A DNA stretch of 37,076 bases, taken from Pseudomonadota bacterium (GTDB lineage: Bacteria > Myxococcota_A > Bradymonadia > UBA4248). The DNA is taken from assembly GCA_017441205.1 (NCBI GenBank), contig JAFRYG010000069.1, positions 1 through 37,076 of the forward strand. The letters run 5' to 3'. Positions 17,094 to 25,614 of this stretch are shown here, in pieces (the first letter of the stretch is position 1; each line of letters starts with the position of its first letter). The notes beneath the pieces are model-generated. The model did not search any database, was not told the origin of the DNA, and saw nothing but the letters and a program-made list of their open reading frames with translations. The position numbers and the translations under genes are program-made.

Positions 17094-19469
17094 ATGTCTC
17101 AATTTCCCCTGATTGCCGATTTGGCACTGATCCTCGTTGCTGCCGGTTGTACGTCGATTATTTGCAAGCTTACAAAGCTTCCGGTCATCGTCGGTTATCT
17201 TTTGGCCGGGTTGTTGACGGGGCCGTATATTTCCATTCTTCCGAGCGTAACCGATAATGACAGTATTCATACCTGGTCGGAAATCGGCGTCATCTTCCTG
17301 CTTTTCGCATTGGGGCTGGAATTCAATTTCAAGAGTCTGCTCAAGGTTGGAAAGACGGGAGCAATCACCGCATTGTCGATTCTGTTCGGGGTAATGCTGG
17401 CATCGTTTGGACTCGGCGGAATCCTGGACTGGAGTACGACACAGAGCATCTTCATGGGAGGAATGCTGGCGATTTCTTCGACGATGGTTGCGGTCAAGGC
17501 TTTCGAGGAGCTCATGCTCAAAGGTCAGCCGTTTACGCATATCGTCTATGGTGTCGAGGTCGTCGAAGATATTGTTGCCATCTTGCTGATGGTCATTCTG
17601 CCGATGCTGGCTCTGAGCCAGAGTGAGTCTTTGGCCCGGGAGGTTTCCAGTTCGATCATGCGCGTCATATTCTTTATGTCGCTGTGGTTCCTGGGCGGAA
17701 TCTTTCTGGTTCCGTCGCTGCTCCGAAAACTGAAATCCCATCTGACGGATGAACTCCTGTTAATCATTTCTCTTGGATTATGCCTGGGCATGGTCATGCT
17801 CGCCGAGAAAGCTGGTCTTTCGACGGCATTGGGCGCTTTTGTCATTGGCTCTATTCTTGGAACGACGACAGAAGCACATCGCATCGAAACCCTCATGGCA
17901 CCCCTGAAAAATCTGTTCGGAGCCATCTTCTTTGTTTCGGTCGGAATGCTGGCCGATCCGTCGGTCATTCTCGATCATTGGGGAACCATACTGATGGCTA
18001 TGGCCGTCGTCATCATCATTCAGCCAATCATGGCGATGATCGGCGTCTTTGCTTCCGGACGGGGACTGCGGGATTCGGTTCATGCCGGACTGAGCTTCGG
18101 AAATATCGGTGAATTCTCGTTTATTATTGCAAGTCTCGGTATCGCCAAAGGCGTTTTGGACGATTATCTCTATCCCGTCGTCATCGTCGTCTGCGTGATT
18201 ACGACGATTTCGATGCCGATGGTACTTAAGAGAGCGGGCTGGCTTACCGAAAAACTCGAAAAAATTCTGCCCGAAAAAATTGTCAATCGAGCAGACAATT
18301 CCGAAACTGAGTCAGAACATAAATCTCCTAACCGACGTGCGATTCTGCTCAAACAGTTCATTTTCGAAACGTTTATTCTGGCTGTTCTGAATATCGGTAT
18401 CATCGCACTCATCAGTGGTTTTATCGAACCAAAGGTCGATGCCTATGCCGCAGGTATTGATTATGAATATGCAGGACTCATCAGTCGGGGCGTCTGTTTT
18501 GGGGTCATGCTCCTGGGCATGATGCCGTTTTTGAGCGCACTTATCGTTCGGCGCAGCAATATGCAGCGCGCATTTTTTGTGGTTCTGCTCAAGGGAGATC
18601 AGCGCAATCTGCTCAATACTCTGCGCATGATAAGATTTCTTGTCGTCATCGCATTGATTGCTTTTGCTGTGATTGCCTATTCTCCGTTCGATCGTATCGT
18701 GAGCATCGCAATTGGTGTGGCCGTATTGCTGATCGTGACTTACTTCAAAGGCATTTTCTCGAATTATATTCGTCTCGAGCGCCAATTCCTGTTCAATTAC
18801 AACGAAGTTGAACTTGCCGAACAGGAAGAAGGCGATCGGTCTTCCGGCGATGAACTGGCTTCATTGACCAATATCCGCGAAGGTGACTGGCTTTCGGGCG
18901 ATCTTTCCGTCGCACGCGTCCGCATCGATGAGGATTCTCCGTTCCTCGACAAAACCCTCAAATCACTCAATCTCCGCGCAAAACACGGACTCTTCATCAT
19001 CCGCATTGAACACGGCGATGAGTTCTCGGACAACATTCCGGCCGGTGATGCAAAAATTCTGCTGGACGATACCATCTTTATCGTCGGCAAAATCGAGGAT
19101 TTAAAGTCGCTGACCCGTGCTCCGTACGATATTTCCATGAAGAAGCTGCATATCCAGTCCATGCGCGCATTTACGCGCGGACTATCGGAACGTCGAACGG
19201 ACGAAGCCAATCTTCGCTGCATCGCAATCCCCATTCACGATGATTCCGGTTTTGCTTACAAAACCCTCCGCGAAAGCGGTATCGGCGAGCGCAATAAATG
19301 TCTGGTCATCGGCATCGAAGTCGATGAACGCGTCGAAATGAGTCCAAAGGCAGATACCATCTTCAATCCTGGCTGCAAGATCTGGGTCGTCGGCGAGGCA
19401 AACAGTCTCTCGACGCTGCTCGAGGACAACCTGAAAATGCCGGAAGGAAAACTGGCTGCCGAGACGTAA
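17094..19469 (+). CDS. CPA2-family cation:proton antiporter with two TrkA_C domains
   Basis: 791 residues of the KefB/CPA2 type. Residues 1-390 hold about 12 membrane helices, with GYLLAGLLTGPY, FLLFALGLEFN, the VEVVEDIVAILLM helix carrying the conserved Asp, GAFVIGSILG, and FFVSVGM. A second membrane block (about 415-580) has four or five more helices. The cytoplasmic end has two TrkA_C-like ligand domains (about 620-700 and 715-790), but no NAD-binding TrkA_N domain. I infer exchange of K+ or Na+ for protons at the inner membrane, gated by a small ligand on TrkA_C. The start is the first ATG aligning to the family, though its ribosome site is weak. Confidence 0.87.
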   Translation: MSQFPLIADLALILVAAGCTSIICKLTKLPVIVGYLLAGLLTGPYISILPSVTDNDSIHTWSEIGVIFLLFALGLEFNFKSLLKVGKTGAITALSILFGVMLASFGLGGILDWSTTQSIFMGGMLAISSTMVAVKAFEELMLKGQPFTHIVYGVEVVEDIVAILLMVILPMLALSQSESLAREVSSSIMRVIFFMSLWFLGGIFLVPSLLRKLKSHLTDELLLIISLGLCLGMVMLAEKAGLSTALGAFVIGSILGTTTEAHRIETLMAPLKNLFGAIFFVSVGMLADPSVILDHWGTILMAMAVVIIIQPIMAMIGVFASGRGLRDSVHAGLSFGNIGEFSFIIASLGIAKGVLDDYLYPVVIVVCVITTISMPMVLKRAGWLTEKLEKILPEKIVNRADNSETESEHKSPNRRAILLKQFIFETFILAVLNIGIIALISGFIEPKVDAYAAGIDYEYAGLISRGVCFGVMLLGMMPFLSALIVRRSNMQRAFFVVLLKGDQRNLLNTLRMIRFLVVIALIAFAVIAYSPFDRIVSIAIGVAVLLIVTYFKGIFSNYIRLERQFLFNYNEVELAEQEEGDRSSGDELASLTNIREGDWLSGDLSVARVRIDEDSPFLDKTLKSLNLRAKHGLFIIRIEHGDEFSDNIPAGDAKILLDDTIFIVGKIEDLKSLTRAPYDISMKKLHIQSMRAFTRGLSERRTDEANLRCIAIPIHDDSGFAYKTLRESGIGERNKCLVIGIEVDERVEMSPKADTIFNPGCKIWVVGEANSLSTLLEDNLKMPEGKLAAET

Positions 19470-19491
19470 GGTATTGTTTTTTTTATGTTTG

Positions 19492-19555
19492 AGGGGGCCA
19501 CGCCCCCTGCGGCGCTATTTGCTGCGCAAATACGCGCCTACCCCCGATGCGGGGG
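19492..19555 (+). repeat. Three adjacent GC-rich hairpins including a TAT/ATA-bulged-C element (copy 6)
   Basis: AGGGGGC-CAC-GCCCCCT (19492-19508); then GGCGC-TAT-TTGC, loop TGC, GCAA-ATA-C-GCGCC (19511-19538), the cleanest family member; then CCCCCG-ATG-CGGGGG (19541-19555). All stems are perfect apart from the single bulged C. They lie between convergent genes after a T-rich stretch. Confidence 0.82.
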
Positions 19556-19612
19556 GATTTCAAGACGATACGCCCCCGCAACGCCCCGAATCCACACAAT
19601 TCGCCTCAGTTC

Positions 19613-19633
19613 GCAAAGGGCCATTCCCTTTGC
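19613..19633. repeat. Perfect 8-bp hairpin near the 3' end of the phospholipase gene
   Basis: GCAAAGGG and CCCTTTGC pair around CCATT, 33 bases past the stop of the minus-strand operon. No T run follows in either direction, so a terminator role is uncertain. Confidence 0.5.
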
Positions 19634-19665
19634 CTCCCGCACCTGTCGGCGCTCCGGATCTTGTA

Positions 19666-20604
19666 CTATTCAGTCTTTTCGTCGGAAAGAGTCTCGGGTT
19701 GTCCGGCTGGCGACGATAAAAATTGCCTGAGTTCGTCCAGGCGCGTCAGCGCATCGTGACGGCCGAGCTCGTACATGTCGAGAATCCGCGTGGCATCGCG
19801 CTCCAGGCGTTTGATCTTCACTTTGTGGCTCGGCCGGAAAACAAAGATATCCCCGGATTTTTCGAGCGCTTCGATCTTTTCGAGCGTGGCGTTGTATCGT
19901 TCGTGGCGCGTTTTGATGGAATGAAGATAGGCAGGATAACGGCGATAGATGAGATCAAAAAGGCGCAGCTTTTCTGGTTTCTTTCGATAGCCAGCCACTT
20001 GCGTCAGAATGACGACGGTCTTTCGGTAACCCTGTTCCCTCAGGTATTCCATTGGAATGCTGTCGGAGGTTCCGCCATCCAGAAGTTTGTGACCATTGAA
20101 CTCCACGATCTTCGACACCAGCGGAAGAGAGGCTGATGCCCGCAGACACTGCATTTCCGGACCGCGAATGGTGTTCGTCCGATGGTAATACGGCTGACCG
20201 GTTTCGACGTCCGTGCTCGTAATGTAAAAGGCCGATTTCGACGATTCCAGAGCATCAAAATCAAAGGGCACGAGGGTTTCGGGGATCTCTTCGTAACAAA
20301 AGGAATAGCTGACAAAATCCCCCGTGCGCAGCCAGGAACGCAATCCCATAAAGCGAGGATCGCGGCAATAGGCCAGATAAAAACGAACGCTGCGGCCATG
20401 CTGGCCGGCCAAAAAGGAGCTCGCATGAATCGCACCGGCAGAAACGCCAATGACTGCATCAAAATCAACGTGATGCTCACCGAGAACATCCAGGACGCCG
20501 GCGACATAGATGCCGCGCATTCCTCCGCCCTCGCAGACGAGGCCGCTGGCAGAATGAGAACTGATATTTGTTGAATTATCTGGAGATGAGAGTTTATCGG
20601 ACAT
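19666..20604 (-). CDS. Patatin-like phospholipase
   Basis: 312 residues from the ATG at 20604, which overlaps the end of the preceding gene by 11 bases; an in-frame upstream ATG at 20637 is possible. The patatin signature is complete: oxyanion loop CEGGGMRG, nucleophile elbow GVSAG, and the DGG carrying the catalytic Asp (LLDGGTSDSIP). These enzymes are Ser-Asp dyad acyl hydrolases acting on phospholipids. There is no signal peptide, so the enzyme is probably cytoplasmic or peripheral to the inner membrane. The protein resembles the bacterial YjjU-like group of about 300 residues. It is last in the minus-strand cluster with the biotin carboxylase and metal ATPase. Confidence 0.87.
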   Translation of the reverse strand: MSDKLSSPDNSTNISSHSASGLVCEGGGMRGIYVAGVLDVLGEHHVDFDAVIGVSAGAIHASSFLAGQHGRSVRFYLAYCRDPRFMGLRSWLRTGDFVSYSFCYEEIPETLVPFDFDALESSKSAFYITSTDVETGQPYYHRTNTIRGPEMQCLRASASLPLVSKIVEFNGHKLLDGGTSDSIPMEYLREQGYRKTVVILTQVAGYRKKPEKLRLFDLIYRRYPAYLHSIKTRHERYNATLEKIEALEKSGDIFVFRPSHKVKIKRLERDATRILDMYELGRHDALTRLDELRQFLSSPAGQPETLSDEKTE

Positions 20605-21877
20605 TCGTATTCGGGGGCAAATAGGTGAACAGATCATTCAGGTTGTGCAAGATACCTTCGAGTCGGAACGAAGATAACCATTTTTTTAATATATCATGAG
20701 CTTCGTTCGCTGGGGCATTCAAAATGAATCGGGCGATCAGTCCGTCATAAACGCCGGTAATTTCATCGCCCTTTTGGTAGGAGGATTCAATCCGGAAGTG
20801 CGGATCATTCGAAAATGGATGATCCGGCCATGCATAACCGTCAAATCCAATGGATTCAATTTTGCCCGTTGAACGGGCAAATAACCGGAATTCAATGGCA
20901 TCGGGCAATGGTGATGCAGATCCGAATAAAGCGCACGGAAGGTACTTTCCGGAATGACTCAGTCGAATGGCCGTGCGCACGAGGTCGATGCCCGACGTCA
21001 TTTCAGTAACGCCGTGTTCAACCTGAAGCCGGGGATTGAGTTCAAGAAGGTGCGCAGTTCCACAGGCATCGATGATAAATTCGAGCGTTCCCCAGCCCTG
21101 GTAATGGATTTCCGAGAGTTTGGATGCCGCTTTTTGGGCTTGCGACTGAAGCATGGGTGCCCGGGACAGATCAAAGCTGTATTCGAGCCATTTCTGGTGA
21201 CTGACCTGTGCTGTGCAGTCCCGCGATCCCAGAAGTTCGACAGAGCCATTGCCGTCGCCAAAATACTGAATTTCGATGTGCCGGCCATTCACGATGGCCG
21301 GTTCGACAAAGTATTCATTCAGAAGATTTTGTTTTGACAATGCTTCAAAACGTTTTTGCAGTTCATCGGCGGATTCGGTGCGCGATATATCCTTGCCGCC
21401 GCCACCGAACCTGTTCTTGAGCATAAAAGGCGCAGAAATACTTTGTGTGATGCGTTCAAAGGCATCCGGATGCCTGCATTCAAATGCCTGCGGCGGGGTA
21501 TCGAGGGCATCCGAAAAAAATTGTATTGTCTTGAATTTGTCGCCGAAAATCTGGATTTGCTTCGATGTAGGGCCGATAAAATCGATGCCCATGAGCCTTG
21601 TCCTGCGGGCAAAGGAAAAATCCTCCGATAAAAATCCCCACCCCGGCAGAATGGCTTCACATCCGAAATGATGGGCTGCTTCGAGAATATCCTCCTGCGA
21701 AGTGTAGGCTTCGCGGCTCATCCCGGTATAAATGATGTTATCCGCAAGTTTTTCGAGGACTTCATTGTGATCATCGCGGGCTGCGATCACAAATGCCTGT
21801 ATGTTCTCCGCATGACAGGCCCGGATGAGCCTGAATGCGCAGTCTGAACGGTTGGTAATGAGAATTCTTTGGTACAT
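20594..21877 (-). CDS. Stand-alone biotin carboxylase-like ATP-grasp protein
   Basis: 427 residues, slightly short of AccC (about 447). It begins like AccC (RILITNRSDCAFRLIRAC) and has the ATP-grasp Gly loop GGGGK, the HQKWLEYS segment, and LLELNPRLQVEHGVTEMTSGIDLV, which keeps the Glu, Asn, Arg and Gln of the active site; the later IEFRLFAR keeps the family Arg. The Gly loop reads GGGGKDISR rather than GGGGRGMR. Biotin carboxylases use ATP and bicarbonate to carboxylate biotin on a carrier protein, yet no carrier or carboxyltransferase gene is adjacent. It lies 15 bases after cadA. The partner and product are unknown. Confidence 0.8.
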   Translation of the reverse strand: MYQRILITNRSDCAFRLIRACHAENIQAFVIAARDDHNEVLEKLADNIIYTGMSREAYTSQEDILEAAHHFGCEAILPGWGFLSEDFSFARRTRLMGIDFIGPTSKQIQIFGDKFKTIQFFSDALDTPPQAFECRHPDAFERITQSISAPFMLKNRFGGGGKDISRTESADELQKRFEALSKQNLLNEYFVEPAIVNGRHIEIQYFGDGNGSVELLGSRDCTAQVSHQKWLEYSFDLSRAPMLQSQAQKAASKLSEIHYQGWGTLEFIIDACGTAHLLELNPRLQVEHGVTEMTSGIDLVRTAIRLSHSGKYLPCALFGSASPLPDAIEFRLFARSTGKIESIGFDGYAWPDHPFSNDPHFRIESSYQKGDEITGVYDGLIARFILNAPANEAHDILKKWLSSFRLEGILHNLNDLFTYLPPNTNVR

Positions 21878-21892
21878 CCTGGTGATTCTGAA

Positions 21893-23995
21893 TTATGGGG
21901 TATAGCGGAGCATGCGCATGGCATTCAGGGACGCAAGAAGCATGACCCCGACATCGCCAAAAATCGCAAGCCAGATATCAATGATCCCAAATGCTCCGAG
22001 GATGATTAGGACAAATTTGATGGTTAAGGCAAATACAATATTTTGAATGACAATCTGACGCGTCCGACGGGCAATTGAAATCGCATCCGGGATCTGCGAA
22101 GGCGCATCCGACATCAGAACGATATCGGCAGCTTCAATCGCTGCATCCGAACCCAGTGCTCCCATGGCAATGCCGACGTCGGATTCAGCCAGTACCGGCG
22201 CGTCATTGATGCCGTCGCCGATATAGGCAGTCTTCGTGTTTTGCGAAATGTTTTCGAACTGTTCGAGTTTCTGATGCGGCATCAATTCGGCCCGATAGTC
22301 ATCCACGCCGAGTTCCTTTGCAATACTTCGGGCAATTTCTTCTGTATCCCCGGTCAGTATGCTCATCCGTTTAATGCCATGTTCCCGAAGGGCACGAATC
22401 GCACTCGCTGAATCGGGTTTGAGCTCATCCGAAATGGTAATGCACCCAAGATACCGGCCATCTCGCGCAGCATATACATGCGTTCCGATGTGACTCTCGG
22501 GAACGATGGATATATTCAGGGATTGCATGAGTCTGGCATTTCCGGCGTAATAATCTGAACCTTTGTATGTTGCGTGCGTTCCGAGTCCCGCCATTTCCTC
22601 AAATTTATCCGGCTGTTCGCTGCAGGGATTGCGCTTCATTATCGATCGCGCAATGGGGTGCTGCGATTCCGTTTCGGCAAGACTCGCCGCATTCAACAGG
22701 TCTTCTTCCGATATTCCCGGCGCTGGCGCACAATGGGTGACTTCAAATGTCCCCCGGGTAAGGGTTCCCGTCTTGTCAAAGACGATAGTCTCAAGACGGC
22801 TGAGCAAATCGAGATAGTTGCTTCCCTTGATGAGTATGCCGTTTCGCGATGCTGAGCCAATTCCCCCAAAATACGTCAGCGGAATCGAGATGACGAGCGC
22901 ACAGGGACAGGAAATCACCAGCAGTATCAGGGATCTTCTGAGACCTTCAGACCACGCAAAACCAAATGCCGTCGGCAGTATAATCGCCGTCAGAACGGCC
23001 AGCAAAACGACAATCGGAGTGTAATAGCGCGCAAAACGTGTGATGAAGCTTTCGGTGACTGACTTGCGCGCCGATGCATTCTGTACGAGGTCGATGAGCT
23101 TCGAAGCCGTCGATTCCGAAAAGGATTTGGTGACTTCTATGGTCAATGACGTCTCCTGATTGATGCTCCCCGAATGAATGCTGTCCCCTTCATGAACGGA
23201 TTTGGGAACCGATTCCCCAGTCAGTGCACGCATATCCAGACGGGAATTTCCCTGTATGACGATACCGTCGAGCGGTACTCTTCCTCCGGGTTTGACCAGA
23301 ATATGTTCACCCACGGCAATCTCGCCCGCAGGGACTTCGACCCATTGCCCGCCGCGTTCTGTCCAGGCCATATCCGGGCGAATATCCAGCAGCGATTCGA
23401 TGGATTTTTTCGATTTCGAAATGGCTTTGCCCTGAAGAAATTCACCGAGCTGATAGAGAAACATCACGGCCGCAGCTTCGGGATATTCCTGAATGCACAA
23501 GGCACCAATTGTCGCAATCGACATCAAAAAGTTCTCATCAAAAAACTGGCCATGAATGAGTGTTCGGATGGCTTTGAACAATACCGGATATCCGAGAATC
23601 AGCCAGGTGATTACAAATCCCGCAATTCCCAATGTCTGAAATCCGGTATTTCCATAAAACAATATCCCCGAAATACATCCGAGCACGCCGCCAATGAGCA
23701 GCAAAATGAGCATGCGCCGCGAATCATCGTCATGTGCATGAGTGTGTGCCTGCGTTTTCTCATCATTGCCGGTATCATGCATGACATCGACATCGGGTTC
23801 CATGGCATGCACAATGTCTTTTATTGCAGGCAGAAAATCCACGGATTCGCACTCCGGACACGGACAAAGCGTCAGGGATTGCGTCATGAGGTTGAGCTTC
23901 GCATCGGCAATTCCGTCGAGCGCCTGAATCCTGGCTTCGATCTTTGCTGCGCAGTTCGGGCATTCAAGTCCTTTGAGTTTGAATTTTATGCTCAT
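21893..23995 (-). CDS. cadA: Heavy-metal P1B-type ATPase (Zn/Cd/Pb exporter)
   Basis: 700 residues. The ATG at 23995 has GGAGA 6 bases upstream. An HMA domain with GLECPNCAAK (CxxC) opens the protein, followed by a His-rich linker (AHTHAHDD) near 85. Membrane helices bracket the actuator (TGES), the CPC metal-site helix (ISCPCALVIS), the phosphorylation site DKTGTLTRG, the HP motif (ESQHPIA) and GDGINDAP. CPC with the His-rich linker fits the ZntA/CadA group that pumps Zn2+, Cd2+ or Pb2+ out of the cytoplasm. The ArsR-family gene directly upstream and an operator-like site just before this gene support metal-induced expression. Confidence 0.93.
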   Translation of the reverse strand: MSIKFKLKGLECPNCAAKIEARIQALDGIADAKLNLMTQSLTLCPCPECESVDFLPAIKDIVHAMEPDVDVMHDTGNDEKTQAHTHAHDDDSRRMLILLLIGGVLGCISGILFYGNTGFQTLGIAGFVITWLILGYPVLFKAIRTLIHGQFFDENFLMSIATIGALCIQEYPEAAAVMFLYQLGEFLQGKAISKSKKSIESLLDIRPDMAWTERGGQWVEVPAGEIAVGEHILVKPGGRVPLDGIVIQGNSRLDMRALTGESVPKSVHEGDSIHSGSINQETSLTIEVTKSFSESTASKLIDLVQNASARKSVTESFITRFARYYTPIVVLLAVLTAIILPTAFGFAWSEGLRRSLILLVISCPCALVISIPLTYFGGIGSASRNGILIKGSNYLDLLSRLETIVFDKTGTLTRGTFEVTHCAPAPGISEEDLLNAASLAETESQHPIARSIMKRNPCSEQPDKFEEMAGLGTHATYKGSDYYAGNARLMQSLNISIVPESHIGTHVYAARDGRYLGCITISDELKPDSASAIRALREHGIKRMSILTGDTEEIARSIAKELGVDDYRAELMPHQKLEQFENISQNTKTAYIGDGINDAPVLAESDVGIAMGALGSDAAIEAADIVLMSDAPSQIPDAISIARRTRQIVIQNIVFALTIKFVLIILGAFGIIDIWLAIFGDVGVMLLASLNAMRMLRYTP

Positions 23996-24010
23996 TGTGT
24001 TTCTCCAATG

Positions 24011-24029
24011 GTTGCTCAAATGTTCAACT
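24011..24029 (-). promoter_or_regulatory. Candidate ArsR-family operator upstream of cadA
   Basis: On the minus strand it reads AGTTGAACATTTGAGCAAC, sharing AGTTGAAC-ATT with the site before the regulator gene. It is 16-34 bases before the cadA start codon, inside the 82-base gap after the regulator. Confidence 0.55.
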
Positions 24030-24077
24030 ATTTAACCAATAAAAAAGATACTTACACATTCTGCGGATTTGCTGGCA

Positions 24078-24434
24078 TTATTCCTCATTCAGATGGGCGA
24101 GTGCGACGTTTAGGATCTGCGCGACATGATCATCATCGAGCGAATAAAAGACGACTTGTCCATCCCTTCGTGCGCGCACGAGCTTCGAAAGCCTGAGGGC
24201 CTTGAGCTGATGGGACACTGCCGATTTGGTCAGATTGAGGAGCGCTGCCAGATCGCACACGCACAGTTCCTTTACTTCCAGTGCATGCAGGATGCGGACG
24301 CGGGTCGGATCCGAAAAATGCTTGAACAGGGCAGCAATATCTTCATACTTGCCATCGCTGAACATGGCGGCTTTGGCATTGCTGACAGCTTCCGGATGGA
24401 GAATATCGCAGTCACAGCGTAAGTTGTCGGTCAT
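24078..24434 (-). CDS. ArsR/SmtB-family metal-sensing repressor
   Basis: 118 residues from the ATG at 24434, chosen for AGGAG 9 bases upstream. The winged-helix core has FKHFSDPTRVRILHAL, the metal-box ELCVCDLAALL, and the recognition helix SAVSHQLKALRLSKLV. An N-terminal RCDCD pair and the CVC of the metal box match the CadC-type alpha3N site for soft metals; an Asp/His-rich C-terminal helix (DDDHVAQILNVALAH) resembles the alpha5 zinc site. It should repress its own transcript and release DNA when Cd, Pb or Zn binds. It precedes cadA in the same direction. I call it CadC-like without claiming the exact metal. Confidence 0.9.
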   Translation of the reverse strand: MTDNLRCDCDILHPEAVSNAKAAMFSDGKYEDIAALFKHFSDPTRVRILHALEVKELCVCDLAALLNLTKSAVSHQLKALRLSKLVRARRDGQVVFYSLDDDHVAQILNVALAHLNEE

Positions 24435-24464
24435 GGCTTCTGCTCCTGAGTGAATGTATTCGAT

Positions 24465-24484
24465 AGTTGAACGATTGCTCAACT
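24465..24484. promoter_or_regulatory. ArsR-family operator upstream of the regulator gene
   Basis: AGTTGA and TCAACT form a perfect 6-bp inverted repeat around 8 bases. It lies just downstream of the TATAAG -10 element, over the expected start of transcription, a position suited to repression. Confidence 0.65.
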
Positions 24485-24490
24485 GTTTGT

Positions 24491-24520
24491 CTTATAACCA
24501 TCGCATCACCCCTTTGTCAA
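24491..24520 (-). promoter_or_regulatory. Sigma70-like promoter of the metal-resistance operon
   Basis: On the minus strand TTGACA (24515-24520) and TATAAG (24491-24496) are 18 bases apart, with the operator immediately downstream. Confidence 0.7.
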
Positions 24521-24605
24521 GAATCATTATTCAACAAATGCAGCTCGCCATGATGCGCAATGCCCATACAAACGCAAATTGAGCAATTGACCGCCCAAAA
24601 CCAGA

Positions 24606-25103
24606 TCATCTTGGATATTCCAAACGTATATCTGCTCTGGCAAAACCGTCCGGATTGCCTCTCTGGTACGGCATCGTCCAAAACGTCCAATGCAAAGCGG
24701 CATCGACGAGACAGGCTTCCAACGGCGCATTGTTCATGGATGACTGAATCACTTTGGCCTGAGTGACTTTGCCGCCGCTGTTCATGATGAGGCTGAGCAT
24801 CAGTTTTCCCTGCATATCCGGAGTTTCGGCGATTGCGGCTTCAAAACACTGAGTCATATCGTGCAGATACCGAATCGTAATTACTTTTTCGATCAGTTCC
24901 GGCGAAATGCCAGCGGCTCTAACTTTGCGCATCCGATAGGGAGGATACCAGTACCCTGCGGGACGTTTGTTGTTCGGATATGCTTTCTGTTCCTCCGATT
25001 CCGCTTCATTTACCAATGGATCCGCCTGAATTTCCAACGGAAAAACGATCACCGACAGTAGGATTGCTGTCAGGATGATTCTAAATAAATGATGCGGATT
25101 CAT
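24606..25103 (-). CDS. Secreted AgmX/PglI C-terminal domain protein
   Basis: 165 residues from the ATG at 25103, with AAAGG upstream. Residues 1-27 are a signal peptide ending near IQA-DP. After a Pro/Tyr-rich linker (GYWYPPYRMRKV), residues about 70-160 match the AgmX/PglI C-terminal (TonB-like) domain of Myxococcota: IRYLHDMTQCFEAAIAE, then GKLMLSLIMNSGGKVTQAKVIQSS, and ACLVDAALHWTF with its paired cysteines. In this group the domain ends gliding-motility and other envelope proteins and probably binds partners in the periplasm. No TonB-box partner or ExbBD genes are adjacent. The specific role here is unknown. Confidence 0.72.
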   Translation of the reverse strand: MNPHHLFRIILTAILLSVIVFPLEIQADPLVNEAESEEQKAYPNNKRPAGYWYPPYRMRKVRAAGISPELIEKVITIRYLHDMTQCFEAAIAETPDMQGKLMLSLIMNSGGKVTQAKVIQSSMNNAPLEACLVDAALHWTFWTMPYQRGNPDGFARADIRLEYPR

Positions 25104-25265
25104 GATATTCAACCTTTGTTTTGACAGGAGATCTCTCGCCCCATTGCCACACATCAATCTATATATAATGATTCGCGTTGACAAGGTCTGCGGCGTCTCT
25201 GCGCGGTACATTTGTTCCATGGAGCGTTTCATCAAATGAATTGCGTGGTTATTGTCAGTTTGGGG

Positions 25266-25370
25266 GCGCAGGCTATCGGCTTTGCCGATACGCCTTGCGC
25301 TTCGGCCTTTGCGCGCTGCGCATACGGCCTATGGCCACTCGCTGTGTGCCTGTGGCACATACGCGAGTGG
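25266..25370 (+). repeat. Cluster of three TAT/ATA-bulged-C palindromes (copies 7-9)
   Basis: Copy 7 (25266-25300): GGC-TAT-CGGC, TTT, GCCG-ATA-C-GCC within GCGC flanks. Copy 8 (25304-25329): GGCC-TTT-GCGC, GCT, GCGC-ATA-C-GGCC. Copy 9 (25335-25370): an 8-bp outer stem CCACTCGC/GCGAGTGG, TGT opposite ATA (a G-T wobble), and inner stem GTGCC/GGCAC. All three keep the unpaired C after ATA. Confidence 0.8.
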
Positions 25371-25614
25371 CGCGCATGTGGCAAAACAAAGCAGACGGAT
25401 AAAAAAACAGGCAGCGAGCCGTAGTGGCGGTTCAATGCCATGACGTGTAATCCTAGGGAGTTAAAACTAAGGACAAAATCTCCTTTGCTCTACAAACTGG
25501 ATAAGGAACATTGATAATGTGAGAGTGTGTAGTTTGGTGCGCTAAATCTGTGAAAGTAAAACGCATTGTCCTTTGTGGGCAGGGCATATGGCCTGTTTGC
25601 TGAATAATTCCGCC
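25371..25614. other. Intergenic stretch, no gene seen
   Basis: Between the palindrome cluster and the nuclease gene. Contains GCGAGCC-type repeat debris near 25408 and a weak AAGGA/TCCTT hairpin near 25470. No open frame with a ribosome site. Confidence 0.5.
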
